Of a DNA stretch of 64,000 nt, positions 35,037 through 43,433 are shown piece by piece. Position numbers and translations under genes: made by a program. The DNA comes from an uncultured Acetatifactor sp. (GTDB lineage Bacteria > Bacillota > Clostridia > Lachnospirales > Lachnospiraceae), in contig CALWRA010000009.1 of assembly GCA_944383825.1 (NCBI GenBank), positions 45,349-109,348 on the forward strand, given 5' to 3'. Under the pieces are notes generated by a model, which was given only the letters and a program-made list of their open reading frames with translations, made no database searches and was not told the DNA's origin. How positions within the stretch are numbered: the first letter of the stretch is position 1; each line of letters starts with the position of its first letter.

Positions 35037-35855
35037 TTACTGAAGCAGAGCCAGTACACCCTGGTTCGCCTGATTAGCCTGTGCAAGCATAGCCTGACCA
35101 GCCTGTGCCAAAATGTTATTATTGGAGTACTTAACCATTTCAGCCGCCATATCCGTATCGCGGATCTGAGCCTCTGAAGCAGTGGTATTCTCAACAACGT
35201 TATCCAGGTTGTTGATGGTATGCTCCAAACGGTTCTGAACAGCACCCAAATGAGAACGCTGCTCGGATACGGTTTTGATTGCCAGCTTAATAGTACCAAT
35301 AGCAGCCTGTGCAGAAGCAATGCTGGTTACGCTAACATCATCAACGCCGATATTGGAAGCGCTCATTTCCTCAACATTCATTGTGATCTGGTTAGCAGCA
35401 TTTCCTTCTGCACCAACCTGAAGTTTAACAGCAGAGAAACTACCGTCAAGCAGCATTCTCTCATTGAAAGTGGTGGTCTGTGCAACACGGTCAATCTCAG
35501 TGATCAGCTGATCAACCTCAGCCTGGATGTACTCCTGATCCTCAGACTGATTGGTGCCGTTTGCAGCCTTAACTGCCAGCTCGTTCATTCTCTGCAGCAT
35601 ATCATGTACTTCAGTCAAAGCGCCTTCTGCAGTCTGCACTGCGGAAATACCATCCTGTGCATTCAGGGAAGCCTGTGTAAGACCTCTGATCTGACGTCTC
35701 ATCTTCTCGGAAATGGAAAGGCCTGCCGCATCATCTGCTGCGCGGTTGATCTTGTAACCGGAAGACAGCTTCTCGGTGGACTTAGCCTGAGAAGACATTG
35801 TCAGTCCAAGCATTCTCTGAGAATTCATAGCTGTAAGGTTGTGTTGTACTATCAT
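35037..35855 (-). CDS. fliC: Flagellin
   Basis: This 272-residue short flagellin has the conserved D0/D1 ends only: [43 protein letters not shown] (split across D0/D1), and [19 protein letters not shown]...NQGVLALLQ at the C-terminus. There is little D2/D3, so the surface between residues 130 and 200 is where glycans would be placed; it is rich in Ser, Thr and Asn. AGGAGG lies eight bases before the ATG. The gene has its own sigma-28 promoter, a leader of about 175 bases with a CsrA-type hairpin, and a terminator directly behind. Confidence 0.97.
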   Translation of the reverse strand: MIVQHNLTAMNSQRMLGLTMSSQAKSTEKLSSGYKINRAADDAAGLSISEKMRRQIRGLTQASLNAQDGISAVQTAEGALTEVHDMLQRMNELAVKAANGTNQSEDQEYIQAEVDQLITEIDRVAQTTTFNERMLLDGSFSAVKLQVGAEGNAANQITMNVEEMSASNIGVDDVSVTSIASAQAAIGTIKLAIKTVSEQRSHLGAVQNRLEHTINNLDNVVENTTASEAQIRDTDMAAEMVKYSNNNILAQAGQAMLAQANQANQGVLALLQ

Positions 35856-35860
35856 AATAT

Positions 35861-35894
35861 ATTCCTCCTTGAATATGTCACCGCATCCATGCGG
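35861..35894 (-). promoter_or_regulatory. CsrA-type binding hairpin and overlapping ribosome binding site in the fliC leader
   Basis: The transcript contains CCGC-AUGGAU-GCGG (rc of 35881-35894): a perfect four-pair stem presenting the hexaloop AUGGAU, fitting the A-N-GGA-N loop preferred by CsrA. A second GGA site, CAAGGAGGAAU, is the ribosome binding site itself (35861-35870). The two GGAs are 20 bases apart, a distance one CsrA dimer can bridge. csrA and fliW are 3.5 kb upstream. Confidence 0.7.
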
Positions 35895-36037
35895 CCATTT
35901 TGCATTCTGCCGATTGTCCGATTCGCACCTATCGCCTCCCGGCAGTGTTACTGTGATCCTTATGTAATTGTGCGGATTACTCCGGAATCACATTCAAAAA
36001 AGCCTTGGGCCCAAGCCCTTTTGCTTTCTTGATTTAA

Positions 36038-36064
36038 TTATCGGAGATTTTGGAAATTACTTTA
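36038..36064 (-). promoter_or_regulatory. Sigma-28 (SigD) promoter of fliC
   Basis: On the minus strand TAAA (rc of 36061-36064), 16 bases, CCGATAA (rc of 36038-36044). Predicted start near 36030 leaves a leader of about 175 bases, which also contains a CTTGGGCCCAAG palindrome at 36004-36015. The stretch 35856-36235 holds only this promoter, the leader and the fliT terminator. Confidence 0.85.
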
Positions 36065-36185
36065 GGGCTTTTACAATTTTTTTTACATTTTTTCTTATAA
36101 ATTTTCACCTAAGCTCACTATTTTCCGGCAGGACCATGAAGAAATCCCGGTCTCGCCTTAGACTCCTCCTGTTTTCAGGAATGAA

Positions 36186-36231
36186 AATGACGTTATTCTA
36201 CACGATTGCTGCATGAATGAATAACGCCATT
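36186..36231. terminator. Bidirectional-looking terminator after the fliD-fliS-fliT unit
   Basis: AATGACGTTATTC (36186-36198) pairs with GAATAACGCCATT (36219-36231) with a single wobble, giving a 13-pair stem. Runs of T flank both sides, more on the plus side. Confidence 0.6.
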
Positions 36232-36235
36232 TCCA

Positions 36236-36709
36236 TCATTTTTTATTGTCATAAAATTGAGGCTGCACATAATTTGTACCGCTCATGCTTTTATAATAAC
36301 CGTAAGCCGCCTTCGAGGCCTTCCGCCCCTCCCGTATTTGCATACGCTGTCCGGCAAAGAAATCTTCAACCAGCTTTTTATTTCGTCTTTCCTGAGCCTG
36401 AATCGCGACGCTCATCTCAGTAACCTTCCTCACCTTCTGCTGCAGAACTCTGATCTGAAGGGCATATTTCTGCCTGTTCTCTTTCAGCTCTTCCTCCAGC
36501 TTTGCATATAGAAGTTCAAAACCCTGATCCAGCTTGTTAATTTCCTCAATGAGCTGTCCCTTTTGTCTTACTGCTTCTTCAAAATCCTGCAGCTTCATCT
36601 CTCCGTCCTGAAAACTTTTCTCCTGAGCCAAATTATATTTCTGAATCTTTTCCAGCACCAACAGCTTTTTATCCAGTGATTCTGACAAGATATCCAGCCG
36701 AGTCCCCAT
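36236..36709 (-). CDS. FliT-position flagellar export chaperone-like protein
   Basis: This 157-residue, strongly helical and coiled-coil protein (QKGQLIEEINKLDQGFELLY, ENRQKYALQIRVLQQKV) is followed by a flexible tail rich in Tyr, Ser and Gln. It immediately follows fliS, overlapping it by one base, where other bacteria place fliT, the chaperone of the FliD cap. Sequence similarity to FliT is not clear; FlgN/FliT-type chaperones diverge strongly, so the call rests on position and helical make-up. Confidence 0.6.
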   Translation of the reverse strand: MGTRLDILSESLDKKLLVLEKIQKYNLAQEKSFQDGEMKLQDFEEAVRQKGQLIEEINKLDQGFELLYAKLEEELKENRQKYALQIRVLQQKVRKVTEMSVAIQAQERRNKKLVEDFFAGQRMQIREGRKASKAAYGYYKSMSGTNYVQPQFYDNKK

Positions 36710-37095
36710 CAGACACTTCCTCTCTCTCTGTTAATACGCATAATATCCTTCCAGTTGTCACGCACAGAATGAAGATGAGCGTTTACTTCCTTTAGAATCT
36801 CTTTGTCCTTCTTTGTGTTTGCCTCTACCAGACGGCGTTCCAGATACACATAAATTCTCTCAAAATCCCCGGCCACCGCATATCTCATATCCAGGGTCTG
36901 ACGAAGGTACTCTATGATATGCTGCACCTTCAAAATATTTTGATGCGCTTTTGGTATATCCTTCTGATCCACAGCCGCTTCAGCAATATTGCAAAACTTA
37001 ATTGCCCCCTCATACAGCATCAAAGTCAGTTCGGCCGGGGATGCCGTCAGCACCTTACTGTTATTATACTGTGCATAAGCATTCGGTAATGCCAT
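36709..37095 (-). CDS. fliS: Flagellin export chaperone FliS
   Basis: This 128-residue protein matches FliS: YAQYNNSKVLTASPAELTLMLYEGAIKF at residues 7-34, the conserved flagellin-binding surface, and a four-helix bundle. FliS binds the C-terminal D0 helix of flagellin and keeps it unfolded for export. In Bacillus it also influences FliW-flagellin exchange. It starts one base after the end of fliD. Confidence 0.95.
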   Translation of the reverse strand: MALPNAYAQYNNSKVLTASPAELTLMLYEGAIKFCNIAEAAVDQKDIPKAHQNILKVQHIIEYLRQTLDMRYAVAGDFERIYVYLERRLVEANTKKDKEILKEVNAHLHSVRDNWKDIMRINRERGSV

Positions 37096-37096
37096 G

Positions 37097-38602
37097 TCAT
37101 GAACCTCCTAACAAGCCGGTTACTGCGCTTGCGCTGCTCTGCAGTTTCGCCAATGCAGTCTCCATTGCCGCAAATTTAGCGTACCACTTGTCTTCATAAT
37201 CAGCCAGCTTTTCCTCAAGCTCTGCAATTTTAGCGGTATAATCACTGTGATCTTCCTTCATCTTCTTATCATCGTAGAAGCTGCCGTAGCTGCGGTAGCC
37301 ATCCACAGAGGAAGAAAGCTCTGTCATCTTGGTATAAAGATCCTTGGACAGCTGCGTGAAGAAGGAAATTACCGTATCCGGATCGTTGGAAATCATTCCC
37401 TTAAGCTTGTCAGCATTGGCCGAGGTGAATTCATCATCCTCATCGCCGTCAATGTGATAAGCATTTTTCTCATTGTCAGCAGCTTCAAAGTATCCCAGAG
37501 TGTTAATACCGAAATCCGACAAATACATAGTCTTGCCGTTTACCACAACCCCTGCCGACATGATTGACTTCAAGGCGGAGCCTATGCTGGATACATTCTC
37601 ATCCCGGCGCAGCAGCGCATCCTTGATCTTCTTTTCCCAATCTTCTATCTCGCTCTCGGACATGGCATCCTTTTCTTCATCCGTCAAAGGCTCATATCCT
37701 TTCGCCGACTCCGCATTATACAGCTTATCCATCTCATTGATAACGGAATTATATTCCGTAAGGAAATCCTTTATCATATCATAGATGCCTTCTGTATCAT
37801 CCTGAGTGGTTACGGTAATTGTTTCTCCGTTTGTCTCGCTTAAGGCCGTGAAAGTCAAACCGTTTATTTCAAACACATTTGTGCTGCTGGTAAATATTGC
37901 GCCATTTAAATTAATTTCAGCATCCTGTCCCATTATCTTTGTAGCAGCGCTTCCCATACCCAGCGCCGAAAGCGCCTTTTCTCCGTTGGGATCGGCCCCA
38001 GTGATGGTAAAATCGTTACTTGCTCCGGACTCCTTGGAACTGACAAAAAACCTCTGCTGCTTTGCATCAAAGCTTGCGTTAAGCCCTGCATCCTGCATCT
38101 GGGTCAAAATATCAGATATTGTCGTGTCACTGTTTATCGCGATATCCACGTTCTTGCCTCCGGCCGTCACGGAAATCACACCGCTCTCGCCAGCGGAAAG
38201 CCCTCCGGCAATCTCACCGACCTTGGAAAGAGCTGTAAGCTCCGATCCGCTTGTTCCTGAAATTTTCGCACCGGTAAGATACCCTGTTTTTGCCAACTGG
38301 TTTATCTGCAGGGACTGCACACCATTCACCGCGTTCGCTCCGGTAATCACACTGACATAGCTGCCGTTGGACACCGACGTGGTCCTTTTGCTGTAAGCAT
38401 CCGCAAAGCGCATAGTACTCAGATATTTGCTCTGAAGATTTTTCAGCTTTGTATTCAGACTGCTCCATGCGTCCTGCTTCCAGGAAAGCTTCGTCTGCGC
38501 CTTTTTTGCCTCATCCACCTTGTTCTGTCTTGCAGCCACAAGCTCCTGGATAACGCTCTCTGTGTCTATTCCGGACATCAATCCGGTTAAACGTAATGCC
38601 AT
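37097..38602 (-). CDS. fliD: Flagellar filament cap protein FliD
   Basis: This 501-residue complete FliD has the N-terminal LRLTGLMSGIDTESVIQELV signature, the middle GVQSLQINQLAKTGYLTGA, INGLTFTALSETNGETITVT typical of the FliD insert, and a C-terminal coiled coil ending KLQSSASAVTGLLGGS. It forms the cap under which flagellin subunits fold. It is in a unit read from the flaG promoter with flaG, fliS and the fliT-like gene. Confidence 0.96.
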   Translation of the reverse strand: MALRLTGLMSGIDTESVIQELVAARQNKVDEAKKAQTKLSWKQDAWSSLNTKLKNLQSKYLSTMRFADAYSKRTTSVSNGSYVSVITGANAVNGVQSLQINQLAKTGYLTGAKISGTSGSELTALSKVGEIAGGLSAGESGVISVTAGGKNVDIAINSDTTISDILTQMQDAGLNASFDAKQQRFFVSSKESGASNDFTITGADPNGEKALSALGMGSAATKIMGQDAEINLNGAIFTSSTNVFEINGLTFTALSETNGETITVTTQDDTEGIYDMIKDFLTEYNSVINEMDKLYNAESAKGYEPLTDEEKDAMSESEIEDWEKKIKDALLRRDENVSSIGSALKSIMSAGVVVNGKTMYLSDFGINTLGYFEAADNEKNAYHIDGDEDDEFTSANADKLKGMISNDPDTVISFFTQLSKDLYTKMTELSSSVDGYRSYGSFYDDKKMKEDHSDYTAKIAELEEKLADYEDKWYAKFAAMETALAKLQSSASAVTGLLGGS

Positions 38603-38614
38603 AACAAAATCCTC

Positions 38615-39037
38615 CTATCTTTTCTCATCCACCAAAAGCCCTGCCAGCTCCCATACCTTTGCAATCATATTCAGGGTCTTCTCCGGCGGAAGTTCTCTGA
38701 TAACCTCTTTGGTATCCTTGTCTATGATCTTAATCATGACCCGGTTCGTTCCTTCATGAATGCCGTACACCGCTTCCGCATGATCCATGCTCTTATTCAG
38801 CTTTTCAAGAGCCTTGCGGATCTGCTCCATGTTGCTCTGTTCCTGCCCCTGAGATGCAGCGCTGCCCGTCTGTCCCTTGCCCTGGGAATTCTCAACCACA
38901 GCAGTAGTCTTATCCACTCTCTCCACCTGCTGTACGGTGCTTGCCGCTGTCTCAGGCTTCTCCACCACCGTCTGCTTCGGAGCCGCCATGCTCTGCGCCT
39001 GTAAGCTCATTACACTGCCTATTGCTTCCATTGCCAT
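38615..39037 (-). CDS. flaG: FlaG family flagellar protein
   Basis: This is a 140-residue protein starting at MAMEAIGSVMSLQAQS, chosen because GGAGGTGACAAA precedes this ATG; the frame continues 44 codons further up through the promoter region. The C-terminal half has the FlaG signature (NRVMIKIIDKDTKEVIRELPPEKTL split at about residues 100-125), preceded by a disordered Gln/Ser/Thr-rich region. FlaG proteins influence filament length. It opens the flaG-fliD-fliS-fliT unit. Confidence 0.88.
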   Translation of the reverse strand: MAMEAIGSVMSLQAQSMAAPKQTVVEKPETAASTVQQVERVDKTTAVVENSQGKGQTGSAASQGQEQSNMEQIRKALEKLNKSMDHAEAVYGIHEGTNRVMIKIIDKDTKEVIRELPPEKTLNMIAKVWELAGLLVDEKR

Positions 39038-39128
39038 TTTGTCACCTCCGTGTGAAAATACGGCGCTATCCATACGCACCGTTATCATGCTTTCCATAAA
39101 AAAAGCCAAAATCAAGTTTCTATGTTTT

Positions 39129-39155
39129 TTATCGGTAGGCTTTGAAAAAAAATTA
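39129..39155 (-). promoter_or_regulatory. Sigma-28 promoter of flaG set in the csrA terminator tail
   Basis: On the minus strand TAAT (rc of 39152-39155), 16 bases, CCGATAA (rc of 39129-39135). The -35 box overlaps the T run of the csrA terminator, so the previous unit ends exactly where the next begins. Confidence 0.65.
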
Positions 39156-39187
39156 ATAGAAAAGCGCAACTTTTTGCGCTTTTCTAT
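39145..39187 (-). terminator. Intrinsic terminator of the flgM-csrA unit
   Basis: TAGAAAAGCGCAA (39157-39169) and TTGCGCTTTTCTA (39174-39186) form a perfect 13-pair stem with a four-base loop, extended by one more pair. On the minus strand TTAATTTTTTTT follows. It lies five bases after the csrA stop. Confidence 0.92.
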
Positions 39188-39191
39188 CAGA

Positions 39192-39407
39192 TCACCCCAG
39201 AAGATTCTTCAATTCTTTGATATTCACATTTACTGCTTCCTGATTAGACTGCTCTATCTGCATATATACCTCTTTTCGGTACACGGGCACCTCCCTTGGA
39301 GCTGAAATACCGATTTTAACCTGATCTCCCTTGACCTCCAGCACTGTCACCTCTATGTTATTGTTGATAACGATTGCTTCGCCTTTTTTGCGGGATAAAG
39401 CCAGCAT
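39192..39407 (-). CDS. csrA: Carbon storage / flagellin translation regulator CsrA
   Basis: This is a 71-residue protein starting at MLALSRKKGEAIVINNNIEV; the open frame runs 12 codons further but this is the family start. The body, KIGISAPREVPVYRKEVYMQI, contains the RNA-binding GIxAPxxVxVxRxEV core. The protein is a dimer that covers GGA sites in leaders and blocks ribosome binding. In Bacillus it represses flagellin translation until FliW binds it. The ATG is one base after the fliW stop, so the pair is made in linked amounts. Confidence 0.95.
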   Translation of the reverse strand: MLALSRKKGEAIVINNNIEVTVLEVKGDQVKIGISAPREVPVYRKEVYMQIEQSNQEAVNVNIKELKNLLG

Positions 39408-39408
39408 T

Positions 39409-39867
39409 CTATTCACCCGCCTTTCTCGCCTGAAGAATATCATAGATTGGAAATTTTACCGGATACTCGTCTCCTTCCACAATTACCTGACACGCTTTAT
39501 GCTCTTCAGCGTTAATCACAAAGGGTCCCTGAAGATTTACAGTCATCTTTGTCAGGTCATGGGGTATTGTAACAGTCACCAAAACCAGAACATTATCCGG
39601 CGTAATATTCCCGGCGGCTGTGAGCAGTTCATCATTTACCTGGGGATCATAATCCGCTTTTACCGCAAGAGGATCCATAACCGGCATGGCAAACCCTGGC
39701 TCGTCAAGAGATTGAAGAAACCGGATGCCCGCATCCTTCCCCTTCACTTCATCGTGAAGCAGCGTAAATCTCTTCAAATCGGGGAATCCGATGATCCCAT
39801 TCTCAAAAGTAATGATTTTATCATCTGCAATTTCTATTTCTCCAAAAATTCTTGTGTTAATCCTCAT
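39409..39867 (-). CDS. fliW: Flagellar assembly factor FliW
   Basis: This 152-residue protein starts at MRINTRIFGEIEIADDKIITF (the upstream in-frame ATG four codons earlier has no ribosome binding site; GGGAG lies five bases before this one). It shows ENGIIGFPDLKRFTLL, FLQSLDEPGFAMPVMDP and VTIPHDLTKMTVNLQGPFVI, all FliW hallmarks. FliW binds free flagellin or CsrA. When flagellin is exported, FliW is released, captures CsrA and lifts repression of fliC. It is coupled to csrA. Confidence 0.95.
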   Translation of the reverse strand: MRINTRIFGEIEIADDKIITFENGIIGFPDLKRFTLLHDEVKGKDAGIRFLQSLDEPGFAMPVMDPLAVKADYDPQVNDELLTAAGNITPDNVLVLVTVTIPHDLTKMTVNLQGPFVINAEEHKACQVIVEGDEYPVKFPIYDILQARKAGE

Positions 39868-39909
39868 GAGAGCTCCCATCCGCGCGGTTCCATGCCTGCG
39901 CCGCTTTTC

Positions 39910-41463
39910 CTAAATGAAATTCAGCAAAGTGTTCTGCGTTACCTTTCCCGTAGCCATTAATGCCGCCTGGTAGGTCAGCTCTGCGCTTGTAAGCTGAATG
40001 ATAACCTCTGTGATGTCCACATCCTCATTCTGACTCTTCAGGGTTTCAAATGTGGTCTTCTGGTTCTGCATACGATTGTCAATCAGCTCCAGCTTGCTGC
40101 TTCTGGTACCACAGTCTGTAATGCTCAAATTCGCATCGTTTAAGTAGCCCTGGAATACCGTAATTCCCTTCTCAAAAAGTCTCTGGCACTTATCCCTGGA
40201 AAATGTCAGCGCTTTGTTCGCAGCGTCCAGCTGTGTCTGCAGCCTTTCCGCATCCGCACCTGTCGCCGACTCCTTAAGCGTCTCCAGCTCTGTGATCAGA
40301 GTTTCTATATCAACTACTTCCTGCATGGCGTTCACCAAATCATCTGCAGTACGGCCGATTCCATGCTGGAAGCATTCGTCCGCAGTGGAATTCACCTGGA
40401 TGGTCTGATTAAAGCCCACGTCATATTCAATATTCTGGCGCTGTGCATTCCCTGTAAGATAATCAGCATTGTACCGGATTCCACCCGCTTCGCAGGCGAA
40501 ATAATGCTCTGGTCTTAAATCTCCCTTGACCCAGTTCTCTTTCTGATAGCTCACACGGATCTCGCCCTCGTTAGCCACAGTGGTCCCGTTATCCTTTACT
40601 GCCATCAACGTCTCATAACGATTGCTTCCCAGAAGCATTTCTCCTGTTTCCGGCACATAGATAACGGCATCGGGATCATTCGCCGCCTGTGTATAAGGAT
40701 CCGGGTTCCTGTCGCTGGCATGCATGATGGTAATCTCGCCCCCTGCCACATCCCATACTTCCCAGTTATATTGCCCCGTGGCAGGATCCTCTACCTGAAA
40801 GCTGATGGAAGGGGCGGCGTCAGCATCCCCATAGCAATCCTCATAAGAAAGCTGAATCCGATATACCTCCACCGAAGAAATATCATCTTCGGTAACATTT
40901 ACCCTGTTGTAATTGCTGGAATTGATGTCCAAAAGCTCTCCCATATTTACTTTTGTTATGGATTCCAGAACTGTATTGTCAATCTGTTCCGTAATATCAT
41001 AGCGGAGTGTCTGAGGATCCTGAAAGCTCAGAGACGTATCCGTCCGGTACCCCGTAAAAACATATCGTCCGGCATAATCGGCATCCCCTGTACTATATAC
41101 CTCTTCACTCAGCGCTTTTAACTGCTCCAGAATAATCTGACGGTCAGAACTGGTTAAATCTCCGTTAGAACCCTTAGTACACTGAGAAATCATATTTGTA
41201 ATAATCTGTGTCAGATTGTTCAGAGCATCCTCGGTAACATTAAGCCAGCTCTCCGCATCAGGAATATTTTTGCTGTAATACTGCGTCACTTCCGTCACAC
41301 TGCTTCTGAGCCGCAGCGCTCTGATCGCCACCACAGGGTCGTCAGAAGGACGGTTTACCTTCTTCTGCGTGGACATCTGCGTGCTGAGTCTATCCTGGTA
41401 AATCTTATTCGTGTTAATATTTGATAAATTATTATTCTGTATGATTTTATTTGTAATTCTCAT
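39910..41463 (-). CDS. flgL: Flagellar hook-filament junction protein FlgL
   Basis: This 517-residue protein begins with MRITNKIIQNNNLSNINTNK and KVNRPSDDPVVAIRALRLRS and ends with a flagellin-like C-terminal helix (TYQAALMATGKVTQNTLLNFI). These D0 ends are FlgL-type. It is longer than the roughly 300-residue enterobacterial protein because of a central insert of about 200 residues rich in Asp, Tyr and Gly, probably a surface-exposed domain. It joins filament to the FlgK ring and lies between flgK and fliW. Confidence 0.93.
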   Translation of the reverse strand: MRITNKIIQNNNLSNINTNKIYQDRLSTQMSTQKKVNRPSDDPVVAIRALRLRSSVTEVTQYYSKNIPDAESWLNVTEDALNNLTQIITNMISQCTKGSNGDLTSSDRQIILEQLKALSEEVYSTGDADYAGRYVFTGYRTDTSLSFQDPQTLRYDITEQIDNTVLESITKVNMGELLDINSSNYNRVNVTEDDISSVEVYRIQLSYEDCYGDADAAPSISFQVEDPATGQYNWEVWDVAGGEITIMHASDRNPDPYTQAANDPDAVIYVPETGEMLLGSNRYETLMAVKDNGTTVANEGEIRVSYQKENWVKGDLRPEHYFACEAGGIRYNADYLTGNAQRQNIEYDVGFNQTIQVNSTADECFQHGIGRTADDLVNAMQEVVDIETLITELETLKESATGADAERLQTQLDAANKALTFSRDKCQRLFEKGITVFQGYLNDANLSITDCGTRSSKLELIDNRMQNQKTTFETLKSQNEDVDITEVIIQLTSAELTYQAALMATGKVTQNTLLNFI

Positions 41464-41492
41464 ATTTACCTCACATTCCGAAACGATTTACG

Positions 41493-43418
41493 TCAGACAC
41501 CGGTCTCCAGAATCAATCTGTCATAAACCTCTGTCAATGTCTGAATCATTTTAGATGCCAGATTAAACCCGTTCTGATATTTTACCAGATTAATTGCCTC
41601 CTCGTCCTCATCCACACCGGAGATAGACAGGCGCTGATTGCCAACGGTTCTGGACACATCGCTAAAGCTGGTGTAAAAGGTATTTGCCCTGCTGGCATTC
41701 AAAGCCACATCTGCAAGTATGCACTGGAGAAACTCCGAAGCAGAACTTCCTCTGAAGCTCATCTTATCCTTATCATAAGCGAAATCCTTCAGATCCTGAA
41801 GCAAGTCGCTCTGCTCCACTCCATCCGAAATATCATATTTTGTAGCAAGCAGACCGGGATCATTTTCCAAAGCTGCAACAACATCAAAATTCGACGCGGT
41901 CATCCGATAATAGCTGTCATCTGAAGAACTTACCGTCAGGGGCACATTTCCGCCATTGATAAAATCTTCATGGGTAAAGCTGTCGTAGCGGGTATCATCC
42001 GGAAAGTCAAGCTGATCGTCATTCGCGGCCAGATTACCGGTGAACATAGGGATCCCTTCAATATTGTCGGCGGTATATCCGCTGGTCAGTATATCATTAA
42101 ACTTTTGGGAAAAGGTCCTCAGCCACTCGTTCATCTGACTCATATAATAAGGAATCCCCTGATAAGAAACAGAATCGCCTATATCTGCCATCTTGCCCAC
42201 TCTGTCGTTTGTTACCCGGGCGCTGTTCTTTTCACTGTCCGACAGTGTAAAAGTATAGGAATACACAGGATTTCCTGCAGCGTCATAACTAATGGAAAAT
42301 TCCCAGGAATCATAGTAAAATTCCTGATTCCCCAAATTGATGATACCGCCCTGATCCGACAAATTGCACTTGTTCAGATCCTGCAAATAATTCTTGTCAG
42401 CCCGAATCGTTACTGTATCCTGAAGTCCTCCGTTTGTGGTGCCCACGCCCACAATCTCTCCGGTAAAATTCTCTCCGTTATTTCCATCCCGCATCTGAAC
42501 CAATCCCTTAAGATCGCCTCCCATTGCCGGATTATGCAAATTAAACTCCTGTCCGTTCTCCCAATATACATCATACAGGCCATCGATGTCCGTCTGGTTC
42601 ACCTTCTCATAAGAAGCTCGCGCCACGCATTCAAGACCATTATATTCATTGGTGTCCACCAGGGTCTGTCCCCCGGCAATTTTTACCACAAAACGGTTGG
42701 CTCCTGTTTCTCTGTCCGGATTGTTTGTGTCTACGATGGGCGTTTCCGTCACTTCCACATCAACGATTTTTGACAGCTGATCTATCAGAAGCGTTCTTCG
42801 GTCTCTCAGCTCATTTGCCATGGTTCCCGAAAGCTCAATCGTATTAATCTGTTTGTTGAGGGTCGCAATCTCACCGGCCAGGGAATTAATCTCATCCACC
42901 TTCAGCTTGATTTCCTGGTTGACATCCTTCTGCAGTTTTTCCAGGTTGCCGGCCAGACCGTTAAAGTACTCCGCCAGAGCGCCTGCATAACCTATAAACT
43001 GGGACTTGGCCGTATCGCTGCTGGGATCCTTCAAAAGCTCCTGGAGTCCCGTCACCATAAGTTGATCAAATACGGTTTTAAACCCTGCGTTTTTTCCATC
43101 GTCATCAAAATAGGTCTCCAGCTGCTGCATATAATACTGCTTCATATCGTATTCGCCCAGCTTGGCGTTATTGTTCCAATATCTGAAATCATAAAACTCA
43201 TCTCTGAGGCGTTCAATGGCAATCACATCCACACCTGCTCCGGCACACCCGTAGGTTTGAAAAACCCGCAGGGCGTCGCTGGCCTGCTGCACCACCTGCT
43301 GTCTGCTGTAGCCTTCCGTCTGCACGTTGGCAATATTGTTGGAGGTGGTGTTCAAAGCGGCATTGCTGGCCAAAAGCCCTGTATATGCTGTATTAAGCCC
43401 AAAAAATGTTGATGGCAT
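41493..43418 (-). CDS. flgK: Flagellar hook-associated protein FlgK (first copy downstream)
   Basis: This 641-residue protein has the FlgK N-terminus MPSTFFGLNTAYTGLLASNAAL (NTTSNNIANVQTEGYSRQQV follows) and the C-terminus INLVKYQNGFNLASKMIQTLT. The centre carries a large acidic domain. It forms the ring between hook and filament. It is the second of two adjacent flgK paralogues; this copy has an N-terminal FFGL motif and a longer middle. It is 15 bases after the other copy. Confidence 0.93.
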   Translation of the reverse strand: MPSTFFGLNTAYTGLLASNAALNTTSNNIANVQTEGYSRQQVVQQASDALRVFQTYGCAGAGVDVIAIERLRDEFYDFRYWNNNAKLGEYDMKQYYMQQLETYFDDDGKNAGFKTVFDQLMVTGLQELLKDPSSDTAKSQFIGYAGALAEYFNGLAGNLEKLQKDVNQEIKLKVDEINSLAGEIATLNKQINTIELSGTMANELRDRRTLLIDQLSKIVDVEVTETPIVDTNNPDRETGANRFVVKIAGGQTLVDTNEYNGLECVARASYEKVNQTDIDGLYDVYWENGQEFNLHNPAMGGDLKGLVQMRDGNNGENFTGEIVGVGTTNGGLQDTVTIRADKNYLQDLNKCNLSDQGGIINLGNQEFYYDSWEFSISYDAAGNPVYSYTFTLSDSEKNSARVTNDRVGKMADIGDSVSYQGIPYYMSQMNEWLRTFSQKFNDILTSGYTADNIEGIPMFTGNLAANDDQLDFPDDTRYDSFTHEDFINGGNVPLTVSSSDDSYYRMTASNFDVVAALENDPGLLATKYDISDGVEQSDLLQDLKDFAYDKDKMSFRGSSASEFLQCILADVALNASRANTFYTSFSDVSRTVGNQRLSISGVDEDEEAINLVKYQNGFNLASKMIQTLTEVYDRLILETGV

Positions 43419-43433
43419 ATCAATTCCTCCCTA

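Noticed and set aside
34979..35320. 113-codon minus-strand frame over the fliC 3' end
   Set aside because: It is a shadow of fliC in another frame with an Arg/Leu/Ser-rich, low-information composition, and it crosses the terminator.
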